Shown here: positions 17,610 to 26,239 of the stretch, one piece after another | Numbering within the stretch: the first letter of the stretch is position 1 | Layout: every line of letters starts with the position of its first letter | Assembly: GCF_014652275.1 (NCBI RefSeq) | Contig: NZ_BMYM01000001.1 | Coordinates: 620,001 to 684,000, forward strand | Source of the DNA: Parahalioglobus pacificus | GTDB taxonomy: Bacteria; Pseudomonadota; Gammaproteobacteria; Pseudomonadales; Halieaceae | Direction of reading: 5' to 3' | Length of the DNA: 64,000 nt | Notes under the pieces: model-generated | What the model saw: only the letters and a program-made list of their open reading frames with translations | Databases searched by the model: none | What the model was told of the DNA's origin: nothing | Made by a program: the position numbers and the translations under genes

Positions 17610-17867
17610 TCAGTGGCCGGTAGGTGACTTGGTCGTGGTTACTTCCGTGCTTCCAGAGCCGTTGCCCAAGGTTGCTGCCAGTGACGCAAGACTGGATAAC
17701 AACCACGCCGATGCCGCGAGCAATTGCAGCCAGTCCCCGGAAGAGTCCAGCCCGTAGGCCAGCATGCTCGCTACCCAGCAAAGACTCGCAATCGTTTGTC
17801 CAAGCCACTGAGGGCGCGTGATGGCGCGCCACAGGCGGTCACCAGCAGGTGCTTGTTTCTCCTTCAA
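17610..17867 (-). CDS. Small membrane protein coupled to the FAD oxidoreductase gene
   Basis: About 85 residues, not assigned to a family. There are two hydrophobic segments (roughly IASLCWVASMLAYGL and LQLLAASAWLLSSLASLAA) and a Thr/Ser-rich tail. A TTG start at 17867 forms a TTGA overlap with the stop of the upstream FAD gene and has GGGGAG eight bases before it; the frame is open further up to 17891. The coupling suggests it is co-made with the oxidoreductase, perhaps as a membrane partner, but this is inference. Confidence 0.5.
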   Translation of the reverse strand: MKEKQAPAGDRLWRAITRPQWLGQTIASLCWVASMLAYGLDSSGDWLQLLAASAWLLSSLASLAATLGNGSGSTEVTTTKSPTGH

Positions 17868-18997
17868 CAAACACACTCCCCGCCGCAGCACGATAGGTCG
17901 TCCAGATACATGCCCCAGGTGCGATAGGACTCCAGCGAGTCCGAAGGCATGCCTAGCGAGTCTGCTATCGCCTTGGCAACGACAGCAAATCGCTGCCTGA
18001 ACTTGTAAATAAAGCAGAACACCTGTTCATCGTGTCGCACGATGGGACCGCTGAAGAACAAGCCTGGCGCGAGTGTGGACTCATCACTCTCTGTCAGTTG
18101 CGGGAAGCCATCCGGGCGCATTTCGAACAGGTTCGCGATTCGCATATGACTACCTTCGAAACCACCCGCCCATAGCGGTGCCACGTCGGTGTGGAATGTT
18201 CTGCCATCAAGCACTGTGACTTCAAAACCTTGGTCATGCGGCTGTACCGCAGTGACTGGCGAGTAGGGGTGGAGCTCTACCTGCTCGACGAACCAGTCTT
18301 CGCGCATGCGCTCCAACGAGATGGGAGACAGTGCGATGCTGGGGTCGGTGCTGATTGATTCCCAAGGGCATTCACGGTCAAACAGGCGCACCAGCTTGTC
18401 GCGGAACGCAAGGTTAAAGGCTGCGTCGACACCACTCTCGTAGCCGCCGATAACGATGATGTCGTCACCATCGATATCGTCATAGCTGTCGATGCTCGCG
18501 GTGTGTCGGCATAGCTCAGCACCCGGAAACCCGAGACGTCTTGGATACTTGAATTCGCCCGCTGCCCAGATGACATGTCGCGCCTGGAGTTCGCTATTGG
18601 CGGTACGAACAAGAAATATCCCGCTGTCTTTAACAATGCCGGTTACGTTGACGCCCTCGCGAACCGGAACTCCGAAGTGATCTACGATCGCCCTCAGGTG
18701 CTGGGCAAATTCGAAACCTGTGGGGTGCTCCACCTGAAGGCTGGCACCGGGCGACACGCCAATGGCCACTGAGTTCAGGTCAAGCATGCCTACCGAGTTG
18801 GTGGGGAACGAAGGGGTGATAAACCGCGTCTCCCGCGGCCAGCTGGCGAACGAAGCACCCACCTGTTCGCTCTCCAGGACAGCAAAATTATCGATGTTTG
18901 CATCCAGCAGTGCGATCGCCACACCAATGCCAGCCGCGCCGGCACCGACAATCAGCACGTCATAGATGTAGTCCGAGTCAGACAACATCACACTCAA
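17864..18997 (-). CDS. FAD/NAD(P)-binding oxidoreductase with Cys-rich C-terminus
   Basis: 377 residues of the flavin monooxygenase/thioredoxin-reductase-like superfamily. An N-terminal FAD-binding GxGxxG (VGAGAAGIG) is followed by a second dinucleotide motif (IGGYESG) for NAD(P)H. There is no redox CxxC in the middle of the protein, so it is not a standard disulfide reductase. The C-terminus ends CCGGECVC, four Cys in eight residues, which could bind a metal or act as a redox tail. The start overlaps the cysS stop by 4 bp. A YpdA/CzcO-like role is possible; the substrate is unknown. Confidence 0.8.
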   Translation of the reverse strand: MSVMLSDSDYIYDVLIVGAGAAGIGVAIALLDANIDNFAVLESEQVGASFASWPRETRFITPSFPTNSVGMLDLNSVAIGVSPGASLQVEHPTGFEFAQHLRAIVDHFGVPVREGVNVTGIVKDSGIFLVRTANSELQARHVIWAAGEFKYPRRLGFPGAELCRHTASIDSYDDIDGDDIIVIGGYESGVDAAFNLAFRDKLVRLFDRECPWESISTDPSIALSPISLERMREDWFVEQVELHPYSPVTAVQPHDQGFEVTVLDGRTFHTDVAPLWAGGFEGSHMRIANLFEMRPDGFPQLTESDESTLAPGLFFSGPIVRHDEQVFCFIYKFRQRFAVVAKAIADSLGMPSDSLESYRTWGMYLDDLSCCGGECVC

Positions 18998-20370
18998 CCT
19001 ATTTTCTGCCAGCTTGCGCCATCCGCGCGGTCTTTTACCTCGATCCCCATCTCAGCCAGCTCGTTGCGAATGCGATCGGCCTCGGCGTAGTCTTTTTTAA
19101 CGCGTGCTGATTGTCGTGCGGCGATCAGTGTCTCGATCCTCGCTTCATCAACGCCATCGGTGGTGTGTGCCAACCACGAGGCCGGGTCCTGCTGCAAAAT
19201 GCCCAGGGCGTCACCTGCCTCCAGCAGGGCAGCTCGGTACTCTGCGCGCTCCAGCGGCGTTTGAGCGAGCCGCGCCGCTTTTGCCATTGCAAACAATTCC
19301 GCGGTTGCTTTGGGGAAATTCAGGTCGTCCTCTAGCGCGCTGTAAAATGGCTGCAACAAGATGGCGGGTGCCTCGGCCGCTTGTCCGTCTATCGCTTCGA
19401 GTACCGCGTACAGACGATCCAGACTGCGTTTAGCTTGGGCGAGTCCGCTGGCGCTCCAGTCAAGGGGCTGGCGGTAATGGGCTCCCATCAGGGCAAAGCG
19501 AATGGCTTCTCCAGGCGCTTGATCCAATAGATCACGAACCAGTAGAACGTTGCCCAAGGACTTGGACATCTTCCGCCCATCGACGGTAACAAAACCGTTG
19601 TGCACCCAATGTCGACAGTACAGCTCGCCATCGTGGGCACAGGTGCCCTGGGCGATTTCATTTTCGTGATGTGGAAAGATCAGGTCCTGCCCGCCGCCAT
19701 GGATATCAATAGAATCGCCCAGAAGATTTTCGATCATCGCCGAGCATTCGATATGCCAGCCCGGCCGGCCTCTGCCCCAGGGACTCGCCCAGCCAGGCAG
19801 GTCATCGCTCGAGGGCTTCCACAGCACGAAGTCAGCAGGATGGCGCTTGAACGGAGCTACCTCTACGCGAGCGCCAGCGATCATTTCGTCGGTATCGCGT
19901 CGCGACAGCGCGCCGTATTCAGCGAAGGAGGGCACATGGAACAGTACGTGGTCCTCGGCCTCGTAGGCGTGCCCGAGATCGATCAGGCGCCGCACCATGG
20001 CGATGATCTCGGGAATGTGCTCGGTGACCCGTGGTTCGAAATCGGGTGTGAGCACGCCGAGAGCCGTCATATCAGCACGATAAGCAGCGATGAAACGGTC
20101 AGTAATCGCAGTGATCGGCGATCCCGTCTCCTGCGCCGCCGCGTTAATTTTGTCGTCGACATCGGTGAAATTGCGGGCGTACAGCACCCTAGAGAAGCGA
20201 CGCTTGAGCAATCGGTATAAGACGTCAAATACCACCGCGGGTCTCGCGTTGCCGATGTGAGCGAAGTTGTACACCGTGGGGCCACAGACATAGAGGGTGA
20301 CCCTGTCAGGGTGTGCTGGCGAAACAATCTCCTTGGATTGAGTCAGGGTATTGGTGAGTGACAGAGTCAT
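18994..20370 (-). CDS. cysS: Cysteinyl-tRNA synthetase
   Basis: Charges tRNA-Cys with cysteine in the cytosol. 458 residues, the normal length. The class I HIGH motif is HIGN (38-41) in PTVYNFAHIGNARP, zinc ligands include Cys29 and the ECS/HHENE region (HGGGQDLIFPHHENEIAQ), and the KMSKS loop is intact at about residue 265. The C-terminal tRNA-binding helical region is complete. It is the first gene of a minus-strand run with the FAD oxidoreductase (4-bp overlap). Confidence 0.97.
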   Translation of the reverse strand: MTLSLTNTLTQSKEIVSPAHPDRVTLYVCGPTVYNFAHIGNARPAVVFDVLYRLLKRRFSRVLYARNFTDVDDKINAAAQETGSPITAITDRFIAAYRADMTALGVLTPDFEPRVTEHIPEIIAMVRRLIDLGHAYEAEDHVLFHVPSFAEYGALSRRDTDEMIAGARVEVAPFKRHPADFVLWKPSSDDLPGWASPWGRGRPGWHIECSAMIENLLGDSIDIHGGGQDLIFPHHENEIAQGTCAHDGELYCRHWVHNGFVTVDGRKMSKSLGNVLLVRDLLDQAPGEAIRFALMGAHYRQPLDWSASGLAQAKRSLDRLYAVLEAIDGQAAEAPAILLQPFYSALEDDLNFPKATAELFAMAKAARLAQTPLERAEYRAALLEAGDALGILQQDPASWLAHTTDGVDEARIETLIAARQSARVKKDYAEADRIRNELAEMGIEVKDRADGASWQKIG

Positions 20371-20553
20371 GATGGTGGTTCGTCTTGCGGCTACAGAACG
20401 CTATGTTATAACGTATCATTTTGTCGCAACAAGGCAGTCGCCACATCCGTTGTGCCCCTCGGGCGGACCGACGGTGCGAGTGTTCTGTCACGGTGGTCGC
20501 GAGTCCGAACGCTGAAGGCCTCGCCACTGGGCCATTACCAAGGAGATCCTAGA

Positions 20554-21231
20554 ATGCCTACAAAGGCAAAAGCACCCCCCAAAAAAACCGCCAAAAAGAC
20601 ACCGGCGAAAGCAAAGGCGGCAACGCCAAAAAAGGCTGGTGTCAGCTCTGGACGCAAGGTAGCAGCGAAGGCAAAAACCAAAGCGAATCCTGCGACAAAA
20701 ACCAAAGCGAAGTCGGGGGCCAAAACCGTGACAAAAGCCAAGCCAAAGGCCAAAGCCCGGGCAAAAGCGACACCGAAACAAGTGGCTGCTGCTGGACGTA
20801 GAAGGACAACTTCCCCGCAGACGATTTACGGCGTCACGCCCTACAAACGCCGCAAAAATGAAGCGTACATGAACGATCGCCAGCTGGAGCATTTCCGAAC
20901 GGTATTGGAAAGCTGGAAGCGGGAGTTAATGGAGGAGGTGGATCGCACCATTCATCACCTGCGCGATGACGCCGGCAACTTTCCTGATGCCAATGACAGG
21001 GCAACACAGGAGACGGAGTTCGGCATTGAATTACGAACCCGTGATCGAGAACGCAAGCTGATTCGGAAGATCGACGCGGCCCTGAGCCGAATCATTGACG
21101 GTACCTACGGCTACTGCGAAAAAACCGGTGAGGAGATAGGGTTGGATCGCCTCGAGGCGAGGCCGATCGCAACGATGTCAGTCGAAGCTCAAGAACGCTA
21201 CGAGACGGTTGAACGCCACTATGGCGATTGA
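20554..21231 (+). CDS. dksA: DksA with Lys/Ala-rich N-terminal extension and degenerate zinc site
   Basis: RNA polymerase secondary-channel factor of the stringent response. Residues about 91-225 align with E. coli DksA throughout: TPYKRRKNEAYM, the coiled coil and the tip motif D-x-x-D-x-A (DANDRA, 145-150). The zinc finger keeps a single Cys (C188 in GYCEKTGEE); the other three positions are Thr, Ser and Ala, so zinc is unlikely to bind. Residues 1-88 are an added tail rich in Lys, Ala, Pro and Thr, like histone H1 or AlgP tails, suggesting DNA or RNA contact. ATG 20554 has AAGGAG eight bases upstream, which decides against the longer frame to 20452. Confidence 0.92.
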   Translation: MPTKAKAPPKKTAKKTPAKAKAATPKKAGVSSGRKVAAKAKTKANPATKTKAKSGAKTVTKAKPKAKARAKATPKQVAAAGRRRTTSPQTIYGVTPYKRRKNEAYMNDRQLEHFRTVLESWKRELMEEVDRTIHHLRDDAGNFPDANDRATQETEFGIELRTRDRERKLIRKIDAALSRIIDGTYGYCEKTGEEIGLDRLEARPIATMSVEAQERYETVERHYGD

Positions 21232-21258
21232 GTGCTAGAGGCGATTGCGTGGCAGAAC

Positions 21259-21279
21259 GCGCCCGCAGCGGGCGGGCGC
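21259..21279. terminator. Terminator hairpin between dksA and nitronate monooxygenase
   Basis: A perfect 8-bp GC-rich stem (GCGCCCGC/GCGGGCGC) with a 5-base loop stands between two converging genes. The T tract after it is short (ATCTGATTT). Confidence 0.6.
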
Positions 21280-21286
21280 ATCTGAT

Positions 21287-22249
21287 TTACGCTGCGTTCA
21301 GACGAGCCTTGGCAGTGTTGTATTGCTCGATCATTTGCTCAACCAAGCTCTGGGCCGAACCAATGCTCTTGATAGCTCCGATGCCCTGTCCGCAGCCCCA
21401 GATGTCTTTCCAAGCTTTGGAGTCGGTGTTGCCGCCTGAGCCAAAATTCATCGCTGAGGGGTCGCTCTCTGGAAGGTTGTCCGGGTCCAATCCCGCAGCT
21501 TCGATTGAGGGGCGCAGGTAGTTGCCGTGCACCCCGGTAAACAGGTTGCTGTAAACGATGTCTGAGGAGCCGTTGTCGACAATGGCTTGCTTGTAGGCCT
21601 GCTCCGCGTTTGCCTCATCTGTTGCGATGAACGCAGACCCAATGTAACCAAGGTCAGCGCCCATGGCCTGGGAAGCCAGCACGGCATCGCCCGTCGCGAT
21701 TGAACCCGATAACAGCAGCGGTCCATCGAACCACTCGCGAATTTCCTGCACCAAGGCGAAGGGGGAGGTAGAGCCCGCGTGACCGCCAGCGCCAGCGGCA
21801 ACAGCGATCAGGCCATCCGCGCCTTTCTCTATCGCTTTTTTCGCAAACCGATTGTTGATGATGTCGTGCAGCACAATGCCGCCGTAGGAGTGCACCGCCT
21901 CATTAACGAACTCTTTTGCGCCCAGCGAGGTAATCACGATGGGCACCTTGTACTTCACGCACATTTCCAGGTCGTGTTGCAGGCGATCGTTGGAGCCGTG
22001 AACGATCTGGTTTACCGCAAAGGGCGCGGCAGGCTTATCCGGGTTCGCCTGGTTGTAGGCATCCAGTTCCTCTGTGATGCGCTTCAGCCACACTTCCAGT
22101 TCCTCTGCGGGTCTGGCGTTGAGTGACGGGAACGAACCAACCACGCCGGCCTTGCACTGGGCTATCACCAGGTCGGGGTTGGAGATAATAAACAGGGGAG
22201 CAGCAACAGCGGGCAGTCGCAGCGTGTCGAAGATGGGTGGCAGTGCCAT
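21287..22249 (-). CDS. Nitronate monooxygenase family FMN protein
   Basis: 320-residue TIM-barrel flavoprotein of the nitronate monooxygenase/2-nitropropane dioxygenase family. APLFIISNPDLVIAQCKAGVVG is the typical N-terminal strand, AGAGGHAG carries the catalytic His, and LLLSGSIATGD plus GADLGYIGSAF bind FMN phosphate. Such enzymes oxidise alkyl nitronates, including propionate 3-nitronate, and some relatives are enoyl reductases. It is divergent from a PadR gene with two inverted repeats between them, so it is likely controlled by that regulator. Confidence 0.9.
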   Translation of the reverse strand: MALPPIFDTLRLPAVAAPLFIISNPDLVIAQCKAGVVGSFPSLNARPAEELEVWLKRITEELDAYNQANPDKPAAPFAVNQIVHGSNDRLQHDLEMCVKYKVPIVITSLGAKEFVNEAVHSYGGIVLHDIINNRFAKKAIEKGADGLIAVAAGAGGHAGSTSPFALVQEIREWFDGPLLLSGSIATGDAVLASQAMGADLGYIGSAFIATDEANAEQAYKQAIVDNGSSDIVYSNLFTGVHGNYLRPSIEAAGLDPDNLPESDPSAMNFGSGGNTDSKAWKDIWGCGQGIGAIKSIGSAQSLVEQMIEQYNTAKARLNAA

Positions 22250-22283
22250 GGCGAGTTCCTCGCGTAGTCAGTAGAGATTGGTG

Positions 22284-22324
22284 TGCAATTTATTGCATAT
22301 AAAAACTATGTGCAAGTATTTGCA
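22284..22324. promoter_or_regulatory. Pair of inverted-repeat operators between nmo and padR
   Basis: Two 14-bp inverted repeats TGCAA-N4-TTGCA lie at 22284-22297 and 22311-22324, start to start 27 bp. The right flanks (ATATA) are also shared. The position in the divergent promoter region fits a PadR-type dimer bound at two sites. Confidence 0.65.
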
Positions 22325-22381
22325 TATATTTTTCGCTGGGATACCCTAGCGGCTATCCGGCATAACAACGCGAGAAACCCA

Positions 22382-22933
22382 ATGGCTCTGGCTCACGCCA
22401 TCATGACCGCTCTTATCGATGACGACCTGTCCGGCTACGAGTTGGCCAAGTCATTCGATGTGTCCCTGGGGTTCTTCTGGCGTGCGTCACACCAGCAGAT
22501 TTATCAGGAACTACGCAAGCTCGCTGAACGTGGACTGCTACGGGGTGAAAAGGTCAGTCAGAGCGGCAAGCCCAATAAGATCATTTATGGCCTGACGGAA
22601 GAGGGGCGAGAGGCCCTTGCGCAGTGGGTGTATGACAGCAGCCGTATGCAGGAAGCCAAAGACGATATGCTGGTGAAGTTGTACAACCTGGGTGATGACA
22701 ATATTTCGCACATGGTCAGTGAGATAGAAAAGCGCCGGGATGAAATGATGCAGCGCCTGTATCTCTATGAGCGCATACGGCGCACTCATTATGCAAAGCC
22801 CGATGTGCTACCGGTGCGCAGGCAAGGCGTTTATCTCGCGCTGCGCTGTGGCATCACCGGTGGTGAGCAATTTCTCGCCTGGTGCGACGAGGCGCTGAAA
22901 CGCCTGGCACAGATTCAGTCAGCGCAAGCCTAG
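22382..22933 (+). CDS. PadR family transcriptional regulator
   Basis: 183 residues from ATG 22382. The N-terminal winged helix-turn-helix has the PadR pattern: MALAHAIMTALIDDDLSGYELAKSF, then FWRASHQQIYQELRKLAERGLL. A helical dimerisation domain follows (PadR C-terminal/Vir-type, about 95-180). The upstream in-frame codons to 22283 run through the operator repeats and are unlikely to be translated. It probably represses itself and the divergent nitronate monooxygenase gene, releasing DNA on binding a small molecule; the ligand is not evident. Confidence 0.9.
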   Translation: MALAHAIMTALIDDDLSGYELAKSFDVSLGFFWRASHQQIYQELRKLAERGLLRGEKVSQSGKPNKIIYGLTEEGREALAQWVYDSSRMQEAKDDMLVKLYNLGDDNISHMVSEIEKRRDEMMQRLYLYERIRRTHYAKPDVLPVRRQGVYLALRCGITGGEQFLAWCDEALKRLAQIQSAQA

Positions 22934-23003
22934 TGCGCATGGCACAGGCTGGCGGGCCGGTGCATAATGTCCGCTGGACTGTGCTGACCTTACCCACCAC
23001 CGT

Positions 23004-24743
23004 ATGTATTACGCCTATTTCGGCCTGCACGAAGCGCCGTTCTCAATAGCGGTCAATCCCCGTTACCTGTTCATGAGCCCGCGTCACCGAGACGCGCTGG
23101 CGCACCTGTTGTATGGGGTGGGGGCCGGTGGCGGCTTTATTGTGCTGACCGGCGAGGTGGGTACGGGTAAAACCACCATCAACCGATGCCTGTTGGAGCA
23201 GCTGCCCGATAACACCGACACAGCGATTATTCTCAACCCTGCCCTCAGCGCGGATGAGCTTTTGGCCACCGCCTGCGATGAGCTGGGTATTGACTATGGT
23301 GACGACGCCCGCAGCCTGAAAACCCTCACAGACAAGCTGCATCAGTTTTTGCTGGAGAATCACGCCCGGGGCCGCAACACCGTGCTGATGATTGATGAAG
23401 CACAGCACCTGGACTTCGATGTGCTGGAGCAGATTCGTCTGCTGACCAATCTGGAAACCAACAGTGAGAAGCTGCTGCAGATAATCCTGATCGGGCAGCC
23501 GGAGCTGGCCCAGGTTCTGGCGCGCCCGGAACTGCGTCAGCTCAACCAGCGGATTACTGCGCGCTACAACCTTGGCCCACTGAGCCTGCAGGAGACGGAA
23601 GCCTATATCGCGCACCGTCTTGAGGTGGCAGGACTGCCGCCGGGGCGTGAGCTATTCCCGGCGGGCGTGATCCGCGGTATCCATCGCAAGACCCGGGGTA
23701 TTCCCCGCCTGATCAATGTGCTCTGTGACCGCATGTTGCTCGCCGCTTACGGCCAGGGGGCCAACCAGGTCGATAAAGCGATGCTCGCTCAGGCAGCGCG
23801 TGAAGTCATGGGTGAAGATAGCCGGGTTGGCGACCGGGGCCTTTCACGCCCGGCGCTATTATCGAATGTTGCCGTTCTGCTGGTGGCGGTGTTCATCGGC
23901 ATAGCGTTGGTGCTGTGGCCCAGTGCAGAGAATGCCCCGCAGACAACACAGCCGAAGGAGATCGCCGCATCGGAAACTCGAGAGGCAGTGCAAGCACCAC
24001 CGACACAGTCGGTTGCTGGCTCTTCAGTGCCTGCGCGGACCGAAGAGGCCTTTGATGCAGGTCTAACCCCCGATTCGCAGGTTGATATTTCGACAGAGGA
24101 CAAAGACTGGCTGCTTCCTCCGGAAGAGGGGCTCGCATTATTGTGGTCTCTGGTTAGGAGCGACCCGTTTCCCGCAGGCCTTTGCGAGACAAGCTCGTCG
24201 TCTAACAATGATCGTCAACGCTGTGCCCGCGCCGATGCCGAAACCTGGGACGATGTGCTGGCATTGGATCGGCCCGTGGTATTGGAAGCCATCACGCCAC
24301 AGCGGTTCGCGGCGTCTGTCGTCTTGCTGTATGTCGATGCTTCGCAGGCGCGGGTATTAACGGCGAGTGGCGTTATCAGGGTTCCACTGGAGACGCTGAC
24401 GGCGGCTTGGGGTGGGGGTTATCGCTTTTTCTGGCAAGCACCCGAGGGGTTCACGCGCCCCCTTGCCATGGGGGATCGAGGCGCGGTCGTGGCTGAAATT
24501 GCTGCGCTATTCGCCCAGCTTGACGGTCAGCCGCAGCCGCTGACCTCAGATCGGTTTAACGCTGCACTGCGCCAGCGTGTACGCCTGTTCCAACGCGAAC
24601 AGGGTTTGGAGGACGATGGCGTCGTGGGCGAGCGCACGTTGATGCAGTTGAACCTGCAACTGGGTATCGATCTATCCTCCGTGGCGGCACTGAGCCGTCT
24701 TGAGATGCCCGCGTCTTTGGTGGAGCGAGGCGAGAACCCTTGA
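23004..24743 (+). CDS. gspA: GspA/ExeA-like AAA ATPase with peptidoglycan-binding domain
   Basis: 579 residues. Residues about 1-270 are an ExeA-type AAA ATPase (YYAYFGLHEAPFSIAVNPRY start, Walker A GEVGTGKT at 50-57, Walker B VLMIDEAQHL). One membrane helix (about 290-310) is followed by a linker and a periplasmic part whose end (about 490-560, RFNAALRQRVRLFQREQGLE...VVGERTLMQLNL) is a PG_binding_1 domain. In Aeromonas, ExeA works with ExeB to open peptidoglycan for assembly of the type II secretion secretin. The next gene is GspB-like, which supports that role; no other T2SS gene is in the window. Confidence 0.9.
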   Translation: MYYAYFGLHEAPFSIAVNPRYLFMSPRHRDALAHLLYGVGAGGGFIVLTGEVGTGKTTINRCLLEQLPDNTDTAIILNPALSADELLATACDELGIDYGDDARSLKTLTDKLHQFLLENHARGRNTVLMIDEAQHLDFDVLEQIRLLTNLETNSEKLLQIILIGQPELAQVLARPELRQLNQRITARYNLGPLSLQETEAYIAHRLEVAGLPPGRELFPAGVIRGIHRKTRGIPRLINVLCDRMLLAAYGQGANQVDKAMLAQAAREVMGEDSRVGDRGLSRPALLSNVAVLLVAVFIGIALVLWPSAENAPQTTQPKEIAASETREAVQAPPTQSVAGSSVPARTEEAFDAGLTPDSQVDISTEDKDWLLPPEEGLALLWSLVRSDPFPAGLCETSSSSNNDRQRCARADAETWDDVLALDRPVVLEAITPQRFAASVVLLYVDASQARVLTASGVIRVPLETLTAAWGGGYRFFWQAPEGFTRPLAMGDRGAVVAEIAALFAQLDGQPQPLTSDRFNAALRQRVRLFQREQGLEDDGVVGERTLMQLNLQLGIDLSSVAALSRLEMPASLVERGENP

Positions 24744-24831
24744 GCGTGCTTGCAGTGTTTCAAAAGGATAGGGCGATGGCGGCGCAAGATCAGTGGGCGG
24801 CGGCAGAACGAGGTACAGGAGTCAGTCCACC

Positions 24832-25743
24832 GTGTCGATAATTCTGGATGCACTGAATCGCTCTGAGCGCGACCGACGCAATGACCAGGTGGTACCGGGA
24901 ATTGCCACTGCACATTATGCACAGACGGCACCGGGTGGCCGCGCGTGGCTGATCTGGGCATTGGGCGCAGCACTGTTGGTCGCGGGTGCTGTGATTGCCT
25001 GGCTTTTGCTGGCACAAACGTCTGGGTCCGCAGCACCTGGCGCGGCGGCGCCCGAGCCGGCCTCGGTTATCGCGCCGGTTGCCGCACCAGTTGTCGCACC
25101 CAAGGCATCCGCCGGGAAAGCCTCCGAGGCAAGCCAAGCCTCGCAACCGATTGCTACACAAGACAGCCGGTCTATTGCCGACACTTCAAGTGAGTCACGC
25201 GCTGTGACGGGCGATATGTTGTCAGCCAGAACCGCGGAAAACACGCCGCCGCCGGCCTCATATTCGGCGGTGCAGGCGCTGTATGAACAACCAGAACGAG
25301 GCGACCTTTCGGCCGAAGAGGAGAGCGTCTCTGCGAGCCGTGCGGAGACCGTGACGTCACAGCCCGCAGTGGCGGAGGCGCCAGCGCCTGCCGTATCGAA
25401 AGCGCCAGCGACCAGCAGCCGTGTGGAAGAGCCGTTGGATATCGAGGCAATGGTGAGTCGGGCGCAGGACGAACTGGAAAATGCTCGCCTTGCAGAGCAC
25501 GATGCACCCTTCATCGCGTCCTTGTCCCAGTCGCGCAAAGACCAGATTCCTACCCTGATGTACTTGCGCCACGACTACAGCCCGGAGGGCGCTACCGTGA
25601 CGATTAACGGCACCACTGCCAGAGCTGGTCAAGCCATTGGCAGTGGCGTGCGGGTTGATGAAATCCTGCCGGATTCTGTGGTGCTGTCGCACCGTGGTGC
25701 CCAGTTCAGACTCAGGGCACTCAACAGTTGGGTCAATCTGTAG
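24832..25743 (+). CDS. gspB: GspB-like type II secretion assembly protein
   Basis: 303 residues from GTG 24832, where the family motif SIILDALNRSERDR begins (AGGAG about ten bases upstream). A cytoplasmic stub is followed by one membrane helix (about WLIWALGAALLVAGAVIAW), a long Ala/Ser/Pro/Glu-rich periplasmic linker (about residues 65-215), and a C-terminal T2SSB domain (about 225-303) with HDYSPEGATVTINGTTARAG and DEILPDSVVLSHRGAQFRL. It partners the ATPase encoded 89 bp upstream to place the outer-membrane secretin. Confidence 0.88.
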   Translation: MSIILDALNRSERDRRNDQVVPGIATAHYAQTAPGGRAWLIWALGAALLVAGAVIAWLLLAQTSGSAAPGAAAPEPASVIAPVAAPVVAPKASAGKASEASQASQPIATQDSRSIADTSSESRAVTGDMLSARTAENTPPPASYSAVQALYEQPERGDLSAEEESVSASRAETVTSQPAVAEAPAPAVSKAPATSSRVEEPLDIEAMVSRAQDELENARLAEHDAPFIASLSQSRKDQIPTLMYLRHDYSPEGATVTINGTTARAGQAIGSGVRVDEILPDSVVLSHRGAQFRLRALNSWVNL

Positions 25744-25751
25744 CGACGGGC

Positions 25752-26162
25752 CTAGTCGGCGCTGAGTCCGCGCTTGCGAAGATCTTCTGCCTGCTCCAGA
25801 TCAAACCCTTTGCTGCGCCAGTCGCTGGCTTCTTCGGCGCTGAAATTTTCCGACTTCCACTCGTAGGCGTCTTGCAGGCCAAAACCACCGCGAGACCATG
25901 CACCTGCCTCTACCGCAGTAAAGCGTGCATCATGCCACGCAGTGATAGTGCGGCGGTCTGTGATGCCCGCGTCATACCAGCGTTTGATCGTGTCTGACGT
26001 GAAGCCCATTTCCTGATAGTGCGCGGCTTCTGCGGGTGATAGGCCAAGGGCCTGCAGGCTGGCGACCTCTGCCGGAGAATAGCCGTCCCAGGTGGCGGCA
26101 CTGCTGCAACCGCCGATAACAATGGTGGCGAGTAAAACGGCGGCGAGAGTAGACTTTTGCAT
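25752..26162 (-). CDS. Lipoprotein made of eight 13-residue repeats
   Basis: 136 residues from ATG 26162: signal peptide, lipobox VIGGC (Cys at about 19), a short linker, and then a run of eight repeats of 13 residues to near the C-terminus (one unit has 14). The pattern is [F/Y/L/I]-S-x-x-E-A-x-x-W-x-x-x-G; examples are FTAVEAGAWSRGG, FSAEEASDWRSKG and LSPAEAAHYQEMG. The spacing suggests a chain of short helices and turns. I do not recognise a named family. It is probably anchored to an envelope membrane. It converges with gspB with a gap of only 8 bp. Confidence 0.75.
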   Translation of the reverse strand: MQKSTLAAVLLATIVIGGCSSAATWDGYSPAEVASLQALGLSPAEAAHYQEMGFTSDTIKRWYDAGITDRRTITAWHDARFTAVEAGAWSRGGFGLQDAYEWKSENFSAEEASDWRSKGFDLEQAEDLRKRGLSAD

Positions 26163-26239
26163 GTTGCGTTCCGTATCAAGAGTGAATTGCGCAACCATAC
26201 CCCAGTTGCAACGCGGGGTGAAAGCACAGGAGCATCACA

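Noticed and set aside
20488-20892. Minus-strand Phe/Cys/Gly-rich frames over dksA
   Set aside because: Antisense of the Lys-rich tail (AAR codons read as TTY); not membrane proteins.
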